From Toxorhynchites rutilus septentrionalis (taxonomy: Eukaryota; Arthropoda; Insecta; Diptera; Culicidae), in the NCBI RefSeq assembly GCF_029784135.1, contig NC_073745.1:45553521-45617520 (forward strand): a stretch of 64,000 nucleotides of DNA, written 5' to 3'. The notes under the pieces were generated by a model. The model was not told the DNA's origin. It did not search any database and worked only from the letters and a program-made list of their open reading frames with translations. Positions 33,515 through 44,462 of this stretch are shown in pieces. Numbering within the stretch: the first letter of the stretch is position 1; each line of letters opens with the position of its first letter. Position numbers and translations under genes: made by a program.

Positions 33515-36500
33515 TCCATCGCAACCATTATTCAGCCTTCCGGTACCAATTGATTACAATTTTTCTTGCAAAGGCAGGTGTAAAATTAACACAATTCACC
33601 ATACGACAGTATAAGTACATAAAAATATTTCAGACAGCGAGCAGTCGACAGCATATGTCAAGACAGAGAGTTAATTTGACAAATTTTCAAATTGTCCTTC
33701 TATTTCGGCCCTTGTCAGGCTTATGAAATATACTCGCTAAAAATTCCGTACACTGAATTCTTTCTTGCGCGATTGATGCGTGCGCGCAAAAAAAAATCGC
33801 GTGAAAAAGATTGCCTCATCACCGGCGCGTGCTCATCATAAACACACTCACACACGCTCTCACAGAATTTCTTTTCTTCTCTTTCTTTTCCCACCAAAGC
33901 GACGGTAGGCAGTACCAAATCGTGTAATTTCAAGAAAATCACGTAAACAAATCGCGTAATTTCTAGAGAATCACGTAAAAAATCGCGTTATTTCGAGAGT
34001 ACCGCGTAAAATAAAATCACGGATAAAAATCGCATAAGAAAAGATTCCAGTGTACTTGGATTTCTTTAATATTTATCCACGCCGGCAATAATTTTGTAGT
34101 CCTTCTTCAACAACGAACGAACTTCGCTCTTCTATTTGTTACATCTTCAATGGAACCACGTTCCAAAGTCTTACTTACAGATTGGCAATGGGTTCTGTGA
34201 AACTCGATCAAAAAAGACACTCTTAGTGAATCGATCGCTTCGAATTGGCGCAAACCGTGCCTCAGTTTAAACACAACAAAAAACCGAAATGTTCCCCGAG
34301 AAACAGTTATGATTTCAAACGTCACGATTTCACGCTCTTTTTGCCGCTTGTTTGGCCCGTTTCGCGCTACGGCCGCTGGGCGGCGAAAAGTAACAAAAAA
34401 AAAACATAAATAAACAAGAGTGCATAAATAAATATTCATTACCAGCAGGATTGTTGATGCTTGGGGTACGAATTTCATCACCAGCTTCTTGATCGTTGGC
34501 AGTGAGAGGCGTCCTCCGCTTATCACATCGCCAAGTCGGTTGTGGTTTTGTCCGCGGCGAGAGTGTTTTACCGGCGTGTAATTTTCCTTTCCCCCCTCCA
34601 AAAAAAAACCATTGGAATTTGTTCGGAAAAGATGCCGTTTCATTTTTTCATTTCTCTGAGCCTTCCCCCCTTTCCATCGGTTTTTGAAAGGGATGGAAGG
34701 GATGAAATAATTGTAACTGACACGGCTATGGACTACAGTCAGTCCCGTCGCTCGAAAGAGGTTTCGTGGGGAGCACGGAAACAACAGCGACGGACACATC
34801 GGTTCGGTCCTTGGGACCATAAAATGCGCAAAACCTGCACTTAACGTTAATTGTCTTGGCATGTTCTTTTCCTTCCCGAGCACTGGTTTTCGGTTGTTTA
34901 ACGCGCGCAAGATAGCGGGGGGAAATTGTGTACACACGGGGACGGAAAATTGCCTCCGTGGACCGGTGAAGCGGGTGGGAAGACATGTTCTGCGGCCAGC
35001 TTTTATAAATTTTTAATATTTTCAAAAACTGTTATTATGATTACACCGGTAAGCCTTCAGTGTGCACCATCTCACGATCTGCTTAATCGAAAAGGTGTGT
35101 TCGCTTTGTTTGGGAAAGTGTTTATTTGAGCAACGAGGAAATTGCAAACGCCCGAAATGATAGGTCCTGTTGAGAGCCAGAGCAGAAATTACTAATGCAA
35201 ATTCGGCTGGCGTAAGCGATTTTGCACAATTTAATTCAGGCTTGTGCCCCTAGGAAGACTGATATGCCTGAATCAAATTATGCCGTCATAACGGTAAAGG
35301 GCAGAATTTCAGTTCTCTTGAAAGGAAATAATGTATGAGCGGTCGACATTAACATAAGCTGAGGTACAGCTTTTCAAACAATTTCTCATCAAACAATTAT
35401 TCATATTATAACTATCGGAAAACTCGACATGAAATCTAGCTCCGTGGAATGTTATATACCTATTAAATGTTACCTCCGTGAAACTCATCCGATAGCAATC
35501 GGCCTAATTCAAAATGACAGCTCAATTCCGACGATTCTCATTGCTAGGCCACGTTTTAATTAGCCAGCCGAAACTTTCCATAATTTCGGTTCGTTTCACC
35601 CCGGAACAAACAGATAAATAATATGAAATAAAGACAACGAGCATCAAAATGCGTCACTATCTCAACGCTTAATCAGCCCACAATTATCATCGTGCAGTTC
35701 CATCACCATTTCATTTCATTCCATTTGGGCCACAACCGGTGAACATGGTCATAATCACACTCATAATCATAAATACACACAAAATTATTGTTGATCTGGT
35801 TTTAAACAAATAGATGGCTCATCGCAGTCAGTTTATTCACTGCCATTCAGCTTTTGGTTGAATTCCGGTTGCTGTCAGTGGCCGGTGCTGCGGAGGCGGT
35901 GTTGGTGGTTATATGTTTGTTTCATTTTCCCCCAATTCCGTAAGCTTTCTTAAGCTGGGAAGCGTTGCATTTTGTGTAGGAAGTGGGGAAGTTCTGATAA
36001 AATTGTAAGCGATTTAACGGTTGGGGTAGATGTTGGGCTGAATCTCTACAATAAGGGCTAGATAAGATGACTTCATCAGTGAAACAAAGAATCATTGGGA
36101 CGACCATCAAAGTATGAAACAATTTATTCTATTTAACGTTTCATTCACAAAAACATAATATTACATTGGGGAAAATCATCTGTAGCGATTGAATTCTCGG
36201 GAGGTACAGATAAAATAACTCCAGATTTATGATCATTGGGATAATGAGATTTCGCACTATTTTCTGTTCACTTAGTTTTTTTTTTTGTTTATTCAGTAAT
36301 AAGTAATAGTAATAAGTAATAAGTTGTTAACACTTAGTTACACATAGCCATTACCATTAACCATTACCGGCTACTATTTTATAATATGGAGCTAAGTTGA
36401 ACCATTCTTATTCAACTGAATATGGTCTTTTCAGCTAGAGTCTCAATTTAAATTTTCTCATGCATACAAAAACATAGTAAGAAACACATAAACCTTTCGC

Positions 36501-37489
36501 ATAATGAGGCTAGGTTTAGTTGAAGTGGCATATTTATCCAGGGCCAAAGCCATATAGGGATCCTCTTCAAAAGCAGAATGTGATGCGGTATATCAGCTTT
36601 AGTAAACAGAACATTGTAAGTTGTAATTCACCTATGACCACTTTATCCCCTAACATTAGAGTAATTTCTACGCTAATTAATTGCTGAGATTAAACAAAAT
36701 ATCTGTTCACCTCTCCTAGAATATGTGAACAGTCGTCCAAACTGATGATTTGTCCAATATATCAGATAGTATAAACTAAATTTCACGAGAAATTCTTTAG
36801 ATACCATGCGTACAGAACTACGGTCTAATGGCTATCGAGAGAGAAATTTCTGTTTTTATTTATATTTTGACATGCGACAGCTTCATTGAAGTACAGGGTG
36901 ACTTCAAAGTCATGGAATTCTTCAAAAATAAGGTGACGATCAATACGGCATCTATAGTAAATAGTTATACTACCAAACAAGCAGGTGACCACTTTGCCCC
37001 CCCCCCCATGACCAATTTGCCCCCACTACCCCTACTGAATGAAATAAAATTAAACCGTATATATATCTTCTAATAAACTGTTAAAATTTATGTTATTTAT
37101 TTATTTGTCGTTAATCTATTGTCGACCAATAAATTCTTAAAAGTACTTACCTAAAACTAAAGGAAGCTGGCTGTATAATTAATTTGTTTAATTTAAAAGA
37201 CGAATTTGACAAATTAAATAATGGAAATATTTATTTATTTAGCATATATCTATGGGTGCGTGAGAAAGGATGAAAAAAAATGAAGTTTTGTATCATTGTA
37301 AACAAACAATGCTTCAATTCATATTCCAGTGTGTACGGATTGGTGACTACCTTACACTGCATGGTTTTCATATGTGTGTGTGCAAGCGCTGAGCGTAAGC
37401 GAATGTTTTTGTATTTTTCAAGTGTCAAGTTTCTATAAGACCAGTTACATTTTCCGTTGTTTTAGTTGTTTAATCAATAAATCTGGAAA
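33515..37489. other. Mostly unrecognised DNA, no supported gene
   Basis: A 276-codon frame at 34107-34937 (-) is the longest. It has no recognisable domain, mixes charged and hydrophobic runs, and overlaps a 100-codon frame on the other strand, so I treat it as a chance opening in GC-richer DNA (34300-34950). Small features include a degenerate 33-bp repeat at 33917-34015, an AGTAAT microsatellite at about 36295-36330 and a C-run at about 36998-37008. Short motifs 'tgaccactttgcccc' and 'gaccaatttgcccc' near 36980-37025 recall transposon ends, but no partner end was found. Confidence 0.35.
33917..34015 (+). repeat. Three degenerate 33-bp tandem units
   Basis: Units of the form AAATCGCGTAATTTCTAGAG followed by AATCACGTAAA, three in a row, with a possible fourth fragment near 33790 ('aaatcgcgtgaaaaag'). 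Confidence 0.6.
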
Positions 37490-37615
37490 ATACCGAAGGG
37501 AAAAGTGCTCACGGAGAGAGAAGAAAAACAAATCGATGCATTTCATCAAGAGAATGTTAATATCAGAGAAATTGCTAACCGGATTGGACGATCCCATTAT
37601 AGGAGAAGTGTGTAA
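37490..37615 (+). pseudogene. Fragment of a Tc1-like transposase (N-terminal helix-turn-helix)
   Basis: The frame ending in TAA at 37613 reads KVLTEREEKQIDAFHQ, then VNIREIANRIGRSHY. This is the LT-xx-E-xx-QIDA ... REIA-x-RIGRS pattern of the first helix-turn-helix of Tc1/pogo-type transposases. Nothing after the stop continues the protein, because a foldback element begins at 37653. Only about 40 residues remain, so it is a remnant. The family was recognised by motif memory, not by a search. It belongs to a different family from the DD37E elements at 15626 and 28806. Confidence 0.6.
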
Positions 37616-37652
37616 CACGCACCCCCTAAGCGAGAATGGATTTATCGTGAAC

Positions 37653-38816
37653 GTGCTCTTAAAATTTAAGGTAACAACTACGTCAGTACGTTGATTAGTT
37701 AACCCTCAGTCATCTGTAATCGTTCTGTATTTTAGAAACTGAATAACAAAAGTGCTATGAATTTTATTTTATAAGGCGCCCAAATTCTAGATTTCCAATC
37801 ATACGGTGTTAAATGGCACAGCAGAAGTATAATATGCCCATGAGTTGTTTCTCTCAGAGACTATAAAGCTCAGAGAAACAGCTTATATGAATGAGAGATT
37901 CCATCAATCTATTCCCTTCATGCCCACCAGCGAAGAGAAGAAACCGTTCCTCCGGTGAGCGTGTTCTCCCAGTATTCGTGCGTTAATTCTCCAGTCCGTG
38001 CTCTTGTTTTCCTGCATTCTCTGAGCACATAATATAGATGCCAGATGTGAAGACATGTTTTCGTTTTGAAGACATTTCATTTTGTGAAAACATACTTAGG
38101 TCATTTTAAAGTATGTGAAAACAATTGTTTGCGTGATTTATCGAACCTGATTTAGAAATATATTGATGGTTTGCTCATTTTTGTTCAATATGATTACATT
38201 TGAAGACATTTATTCATGCCATGCAGAGATATTTGAAAAAATCATGTGTCCTCCCTCACATACAAGCTATTTCTCTCGTGAGAATGCTTACGGTCGAAAG
38301 CGAGCAAATTGCCCCGATCGAGGGTATGCCATACTGCCCAATGGTAAGCTGATGCGGAAAATATCAAATTGAGAAGGAAATGAATCCTTCCTTACCAATT
38401 TCTTCATCTGAGATATTCACTGGGAACTCGACTCAATAAATATGACCCACAGCTATTGCCTCTGAATCGGTTTCAAGCACCAAAAACCTTATAGAAATGA
38501 TGTAGAAAATTACATCGAAAATCGCTTCCAAAGAAAATTGTTTTTCTTATTTTTTTAAAGCATGATACAAGGAACCGTTGTTTCCCTGAGCTTTATAGTC
38601 ACTGAGAGAAACAACTCATGGGCATATTATACTTCTGCTGGGCCATTTAACACCGTATGATTGGAAATTTAGAATTTGGGTGCCTTACAAAATAAAATTC
38701 GTAGTACTTTTGTTATTCAGTATCTATAATACAGAACGATTACAGATGACTGAGGGTTAACTAATCTACGTACTGACGGAGTTATTACCTTAAATTTTAA
38801 GAGCACGGCTCTAAGC
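37653..38816. mobile_element. Foldback element with ~230-bp inverted arms
   Basis: The left arm 37653-37888 starts GTGCTCTTAAAATTTAAGG. It is the reverse complement of 38586-38816, with scattered substitutions and small indels. The arms share, among others, 'cagtcatctgtaatcgttct' and 'gcccatgagttgtttctctc'. The 700-bp centre is non-coding. No TSD was identified. It cuts off the Tc1-like remnant just upstream. Confidence 0.75.
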
Positions 38817-39137
38817 TCTCTGACCGGTATAAGCGGGAAATAGCTAGAACAGCTTCGAATACCTCCAAATCGCTAATGCAAATAAAACCATATTTGAATT
38901 TTAATATTATTCGGGTGACAATTCATCAAGTTTTGATAAAAAATCCTCCCATAGAGAGGGCTTAAAAGGTTAAAACTCCTCATCTTACACCATCTCACAT
39001 CGGAAGACGCCAAAGCTCACATGAAACCACGGTGCACAATGGTCCAGGAGATGCATCTAAGTGCAAATTAGCATTTAGAGCTCGACTTTTTTCTCTAGAC
39101 AAAAACTGTCTTCGTCAAAGTTGTTACATATGATAGA
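38817..39137. other. Spacer, no gene seen
   Basis: AT-rich sequence between two foldback elements. No repeat or frame of note. Confidence 0.3.
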
Positions 39138-40622
39138 GCGCACATTTTCATGTTATCAAAAATAGGGTGATCAAAATTGTCGATGAAATAAAAAATATAA
39201 CTTTCTTATGTTCATAGATAGAGGTAAACATAGTTCGACAATGTTGTAGTCCCAGTTATTTGAGGCATCTTTGTAGAACAAAGTTTTTCTCTATCTCTTG
39301 AAATAATCAATATAGCGCTTTTTTTCTAAGTTGCGTTAGGGTAACCATGATGAAAACGGTTTTTTGCTCAAACTTTTATATTTCAAATTCTACATACAAA
39401 CTGTCTTCAAAAGATCTTTAGAACATACTAATACATGGCGGACTCGATTATATACAGTTTTTGATTTCTTTTCACTGTATATAATCGAATCCTGTATATA
39501 TTCGAGTAAATAAAAAATTTTTTTTTTCATTCGTTTTTTTTGCATATATTTTTCGTTTTTGAATATAAAACAGGAATTTGATTTTCGATTCATCACCTCA
39601 AAGTCAGAAAACACCTTTCTCACATGAAAAAAAATAAATTCATCCAGATTCTCTCAGGAGATGATAGATGATCATATTTGATGAAAAAATCCTTCTACGC
39701 ATATGTTCGATTTTCAACGATGACTGAGTAATAGAAATTTTTTTTTGTTCCGGACTCTATTGCCTAAAACTAGCCCTAAATTAAAAAGTACGCTACGGAA
39801 GATAATTCTGATGCTTTCATTTGAAAGATGAAAAAAATTAGTACAAGATAGAGTAGTGAAATAACTAAATTAGTGGATTTTAATAACATTTTGGAAGCGA
39901 AAAACTCAAAAGTTAATAATTTTTAATGTGTTATTATTAATTTTATCCTAGAATTTATATTAAACTAGATTGTTTCTATCAATTAAATTGAAGCTCTCTA
40001 ACCGCTCTATAATTTGTTTTTTGACACCCAACTTCTATCTTTCTTAATTTGGCTGCAATATAGATATAAACAATTTCTGGTTAAAATTCAAGCAAAATCT
40101 TCAAAAATCACGATTTTTACCCCACCGTACAAGTAATAGCCACTTAAATTCCACCTTAACGTTGAAAGGTTACATTTCTTCTTGAAAAAAGTCATGAAAT
40201 AAGTCATAAAATATAATTATTTGTTTTCCAAACTGTATATAATCGAGTCCAAAATTGTATATAATCGAATCACATATAATCGAGTCCGACCTGTACAAAC
40301 ATTTTGCGATGCAGAACTCGTCAATATCTCAACTTCACTCAAAGTTATATGTGAAGTCTTTCGAGGACAGTTTGTAGGTAGAATTTGAAATATAAAAGTT
40401 AGAGGAAAAAAAACGTTTTTTCATAGTTACCCTAACGCAACTCATAAAACAAAGCGCTTAATCGGTTACTTCAAGAGATTGAGAAAAACTACAAAGATGT
40501 CTCAAATAACTGGGACTACAACATTGTCGAACTATATTTACCTGTATCTGTAAAGTTGAAAGTTTTTTTTTATTTCATCGACAATTTTGATCACCCTATT
40601 TTTGATAACATGAAAATGAGCG
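39138..40622. mobile_element. Foldback element with ~290-bp arms, interrupted at its centre
   Basis: 39138-39431 ('cattttcatgttatcaaa', 'agggtgatcaaaattgtcg', 'gttgtagtcccagttatttg') is the reverse complement of 40296-40622. The whole centre is occupied by a complete family B MITE, so the original element was an almost gapless hairpin of about 620 bp. Confidence 0.8.
39434..40293. mobile_element. MITE family B, copy 2, nested in a foldback element
   Basis: Ends CATGGCGGACTCGATT and, inverted, CAGGTCGGACTCGATT, each followed outward by TA (39432-39433 and 40294-40295). 860 bp, similar to 1931-2752. Non-coding. Confidence 0.8.
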
Positions 40623-40645
40623 AATTTACTCGATGAAATGTTTAT

Positions 40646-40900
40646 TTAACACTTTGAGTACCATGTCAGTCACCATAGACTGACCGTATAAAATATGATA
40701 ATAAAGGCAAAAATAAGTAAATGGCCAAATAAGCAAAAAAAGGCAAAAATATTTTTTTTCTTCAGAAAACTTTAATGATGTTAATTAACACGTTGAGTGT
40801 CATGTCAGTCATCGGTGACTTGAGTGCCATGCCAGTCATCGGTGACTGAAACCGAGCTTTCCGTTCCGGTCGTGTCAGTCACGGGTGACTGACATTTTCA
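40646..40900 (+). mobile_element. Two piggyBac-like ends in tandem, with palindromes
   Basis: TTAA at 40646 and again at 40785, each followed by a CAC..TTGAGTGTCATGTCAGTC-type end in the same orientation. After the second come three near-palindromic blocks of the GTCAGTCACCGGTGACTGAC kind, the last at about 40876-40895. It is homologous to 13891-13972 inverted, including 'gagctttccgttccgg'. No matching opposite end was found. Confidence 0.6.
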
Positions 40901-41274
40901 TTACATTTCCTTACAATCAACTTTGTTCATGTCACCATTTCACAGATTTTGATGCTGATAAAAAATTATTCCGGAAAATGTTTTGTTTTGGACGACGCAA
41001 GTTGCTTCCCTTTTTCGGAGACACACATTCCCGGAAACTATCGATACTATTCTATGGATAGTTCAACTGCATCTCAATACTAATAGAAATACGAATTTCC
41101 TTTGTTCACACAGATGATGACAACAACATCATCAATATTGTTTCTCGCACAAAGATCATGGATCATGTTCTGCTCTTTGATTCTCGGAATAGTCTCCAAT
41201 TTCACCAGGAGCTCCTCAGAAGATACTCTCTCGTGAGTTCTAATATTATCATCACCATCATCATCTAATTAACG
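40901..41274. other. Spacer, no gene seen
   Basis: Non-repetitive sequence upstream of the duplicated kelch block. No coding frame of note. Confidence 0.3.
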
Positions 41275-41561
41275 TTTGAATTGGTTCATCGGATTACTTT
41301 GTTTCTTGATTATAACTTATTTTCCACATTGACAAGCCCATTGACAGCTATCCATTGTGTTATCTGTATTTTCTTCTTGAGACCTACTCATCGACCTGCT
41401 TCTGTGATCTATCACTAAGTTCCCTTGAAGTGAGAAACGTAAATGGGGATAGTCAATCTGTACAGGTATTTTGAATCACAAACAGCAATAACTAGTACGG
41501 GTAAAGCAATAATCTCATCCCGTTTTGAATGTGCTTGAATTTTGTTACCTATTTCCTTTCG

Positions 41562-41567
41562 TATAAT
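41562..41567 (+). promoter_or_regulatory. Candidate TATA box of kelch gene 1
   Basis: TATAAT inside 'cctttcgtataattaagc', 134 bp before the ATG. The same block, 'cctttcgtataatta', is kept before the second gene at 55108-55113, with similar spacing (146 bp). An initiator-like TTCAGA lies about 18-20 bp further on. Conservation between the copies supports it, though recent duplication alone could explain it. Confidence 0.45.
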
Positions 41568-41695
41568 TAAGCAAATTTTCAGAAGTTTGACTATTGTGGA
41601 GTGAAGGCTTTGCTTTCATTTGCTTTTGAGGCTCGTGTTCAACATCACCAAGCGGAATTTGTGAGGTGAACTGTGCTAGTCGGGAGAATACAAAC

Positions 41696-42763
41696 ATGTT
41701 CCAATGGGCTGATGAGTTTGACAGTGGTCCCAACCAAATCACCATACCGGCGGATTCAGTCGGAGACATTATCTACGTGGTTGAAGGCGAGATGACTGGA
41801 GAACGGTCATTGATGCAGGTGTGCGTACTGAACACTCGCAATATGCAGTGGACCATAGCGGTGCCGAATGAGAAAGGTTCGAGGGCGCCCAGCTATCGCT
41901 ACGGACATTCGGCGGTGGCATACGGACACTGTATCTACGTGTGGGGTGGTGGCACTGTCCCGAAAAATACCCGAAATGAACTGTACTGCTTCAACACAGT
42001 GACTTCAACGTGGCGACTGATCGATATGGAAACACAACCAGCCAACCGATATCACCACTCTGCGTGCCTCTATGGGAAACGGATGTACATTTTTGGTGGA
42101 TTTTGTGTGTTTAACGATGAAAAATGTAATGATGTGCATTACCTGGATCTCGAGACTCACCGTTGGCATCGGGCTCGAACTACTGGCTACCATCCAGATG
42201 TGTCTCACTACGACTCAGTAGTGGTTATCAACCACAAGATATTTTCATTTGGAATGTCTGGTATAGCGTACCTGGATCTAAAAAAGAACCGTTGGCATTA
42301 TGTGCAGAACAAATTCCGCTACATAGGGTATAATAATTGTTTCTCTTATCGAAACAAGTTGTACATTTTGTTCGATGACAAATCCGCTTGCGGTTGCTTC
42401 CGCAATATCGCGAAATGCCTTGATCCGGAGACATTAAAGTGGAAGGATGTGCAAATTCTAGGGCCTCTCCAGGATACACGCTTTGGACATAGGTGCGTAG
42501 TGATCGGTGAAAGGTTATTTATATACGGCGGTCTGAGATTTCGCGGCTCGGGTAGAACCTCGCTGCCTCATGGAGGAGGCACATTGGTGCTCATTTTGAG
42601 CAAATCCTTAAAAACGCTGGCAATACAAGCAATAATCGAGAACAAGCTGGATGTCTCCTCTCTACCCAAACCCATCCAAGTGATGCTGAACACAGTAAAG
42701 ATGGAACAAACTGAGTGTTCTGTTTGTCTCAGCTCCACCCAAAACAATCCCAATGATAATTAA
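41696..42763 (+). CDS. Intronless kelch-propeller protein, KLHDC3/Peas-like, copy 1
   Basis: A 355-residue kelch beta-propeller protein. Blades are visible at IYVVEG (26-31), IYVWGG (80-85), MYIFGG (130-135), IFSFGM (182-187), LYILFD (222-227) and LFIYGG (274-279), with the usual LD-x-x-x-x-W strands between. The first blade has lost its double glycine (VVEG, against VFGG in copy 2). Near the C-terminus, SLKTLAIQAI (304-313) fits an Elongin BC-box and LPKPI (323-327) fits a Cul2-box. Human KLHDC3 has the equivalent pair and is a CUL2 substrate receptor that reads C-terminal degrons. A ubiquitin-ligase receptor role is thus inferred. The ATG at 41696 was chosen because MFQW..DEFDSGPNQ starts both copies; upstream in-frame codons lack an ATG. 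About three quarters of residues match copy 2. The C-terminal 25 residues are unrelated to it. Confidence 0.85.
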   Translation: MFQWADEFDSGPNQITIPADSVGDIIYVVEGEMTGERSLMQVCVLNTRNMQWTIAVPNEKGSRAPSYRYGHSAVAYGHCIYVWGGGTVPKNTRNELYCFNTVTSTWRLIDMETQPANRYHHSACLYGKRMYIFGGFCVFNDEKCNDVHYLDLETHRWHRARTTGYHPDVSHYDSVVVINHKIFSFGMSGIAYLDLKKNRWHYVQNKFRYIGYNNCFSYRNKLYILFDDKSACGCFRNIAKCLDPETLKWKDVQILGPLQDTRFGHRCVVIGERLFIYGGLRFRGSGRTSLPHGGGTLVLILSKSLKTLAIQAIIENKLDVSSLPKPIQVMLNTVKMEQTECSVCLSSTQNNPNDN

Positions 42764-43154
42764 ATCATCAAAATATAATATAAAGATTTAACTTTCAGAA
42801 GTCTGGCAGATTTTGTTCTTATTCGGTTTCATTTTGTCTTCACCCGATAAATATAGTTGAATTCGCAATAATTGCAATATTTGCTTTGAATTTGCCGATT
42901 GCTCATCAAATCGTCATCACCTTAAAACGGGAAGTAAAGCCATCGGATGATAAGTGAGCGAAAATCTACTTGAAAGACAAAGCAGATAGAGAATAAACAC
43001 ATAATTGTTATAAGTTAGTCTATAACCTGAGTTGCCATAATAAAATCTTTATTTTAGCTATGAAAAATCATTCAACCTATTAAAAAAAAGAGTCCATTCT
43101 TTAAGAAAATCTTAAACAAAACGATATGGCGATACGGCTCCATTTATTTGTATT
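42764..43154. other. 3' flank of kelch gene 1
   Basis: AT-rich. A weak polyadenylation-like 'aatataaag' lies about 15-20 bp after the stop; no canonical AATAAA is seen close by. No further gene. Confidence 0.3.
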
Positions 43155-43410
43155 TGAGGGGCTTAGAATGCAAGGGGTGTAAGTGACTTGATCGATTTCT
43201 CTTCATCAACTTTTTCTTTAGTTAGTAACTCATTTGCAAAAACGTTCCAATGTAAGTTTGCTATAGAATCTGACAGGTGAGGTTCTGACCTATCTCCCAC
43301 ATTGTCAAATACAGCTGGGAATGTATTTGAGGCTAAGCTATGAAAAAAAAAAGAGTCGATGTAGAGAAATCGATCAAATCACTTACACCCCTTTCATTCT
43401 AAGCCCCTCA
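43155..43410. mobile_element. Small TIR element (256 bp, ~46-bp TIRs)
   Basis: The ends TGAGGGGCTTAGAATG...GTGTAAGTGA...ATCGATTTCTC are near-exact inverted copies. No certain TSD. The interior of about 160 bp cannot code. Confidence 0.75.
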
Positions 43411-44087
43411 TTTAAAATCAAAATTTTGATTTCAGCTGCCCTAAATTGATTGAAAATTAAGGATATGTACAATTTTTTTCTATAAAATTAAAGTATTTGG
43501 TATCCAATATCCCTGATATGACGAATTTAATGTCAACGCGTCTCAGGAATAGGCAGCACCATTTCAGATAGCAGTACAACGTCGAGGGTGTAATGACATT
43601 AGCTGTTAGCATCTTTGCATACTTGAAATATTAAATAAATTAGACTTCTTTTCGAAAAGACCAATTTTTTTAAAAAAAATTAATAAAAAAATATAATTCA
43701 AATACTAAAATATGTACCTACAAAATTTTGATAAAATAATGAAATGAAGGAAAATTTATTGATTTCATAAAAAAAATTTTTTTTTTAATTACACTGAAAA
43801 ATATTTTTTTAAATTAAAATTATTTTTTCTCATTTTTTCTGACAAACGATTTGTGTCAACATTTCTTAAGTATAAAGTAGTATTTCTTAAAAATATAAAT
43901 GGCCCTTACGATTTCTAATAAATCATCCATACATCGGAAGATGAGCACTTTAACAGGAAATAAAATTTCTAACAACTATTCCATGTTTTCTTTGGAAAAA
44001 TAACAATTAATTCTAATTTTGTTTAAAGTTTTAGATCTTATTAAAATATGAACTTTTATTGAAGACGTCTATTTTTTATCTTTTATA
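43411..44087. other. Very AT-rich spacer, no gene seen
   Basis: Long A/T runs and no coding frame. Some stretches over 43640-43830 are almost purely A/T. Confidence 0.35.
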
Positions 44088-44151
44088 GCTTGACCCGACG
44101 AACTTCGTCCCGCCCAAAATTTACTTTTTTTGTTATCAATACCTTCAAAAA
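44088..44151 (+). repeat. Repeat J, copy 2, first segment
   Basis: TAGCTTGACCCGACGAACTT, then 'cgtcccgcccaaaatt' and 'gttatcaataccttcaaa', matches 25808-25870. The repeat is cut here by the LINE at 44152 and resumes at 49216, 50265 and 50768. Confidence 0.75.
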
Positions 44152-44462
44152 TTTTTTTTTCCATTAAACGGTTTTTATTTCAATTTTAAACATCAGATAC
44201 ATTGTACAATTTGTTTACGTTTTACAATTTTTTTCTCCTTTTCTTAATACCGCTACCTAATTCTACATGTTACAGGATGCCGTTTTCCCGCGGCCGTCTC
44301 GGGGTTAAAATGTTAATCGTTAGTTGGGAAGAGATCATAGTCTACACTAACCTAACTTAATCTAAACTATACCGATTACCCGCAGTATTCTCGGTATTAA
44401 CCTACAGCACACTGACATTTCCTCGCTCACACAACCATACGCTCATCCAGTCATCCATTACA

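Larger units (their letters stand above)
41275..42763 (+). repeat. Kelch segmental duplication, copy 1
   Basis: The duplicated block includes more than 400 bp of upstream DNA. 'ttcatcggattac', 'acaagcccattgacagcta', 'tcttgagacct' and 'cctttcgtataatta' all recur in order in the reverse complement of 54968-55345. The gene pair therefore arose by DNA duplication with its flank, not by two separate retrotranspositions. Confidence 0.75.

Noticed and set aside
34107..34937. 276-codon open frame on the minus strand
   Set aside because: No recognisable domain, irregular composition, overlapping open frames on the other strand and no repeat or splice context. Most likely a chance opening in GC-richer DNA; a codon-bias or conservation test would decide.
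36980..37025. C-rich motif pair near a C-run as transposon ends
   Set aside because: Resembles the GGGG-type end of the element at 59130, but no inverted partner or TSD was found.
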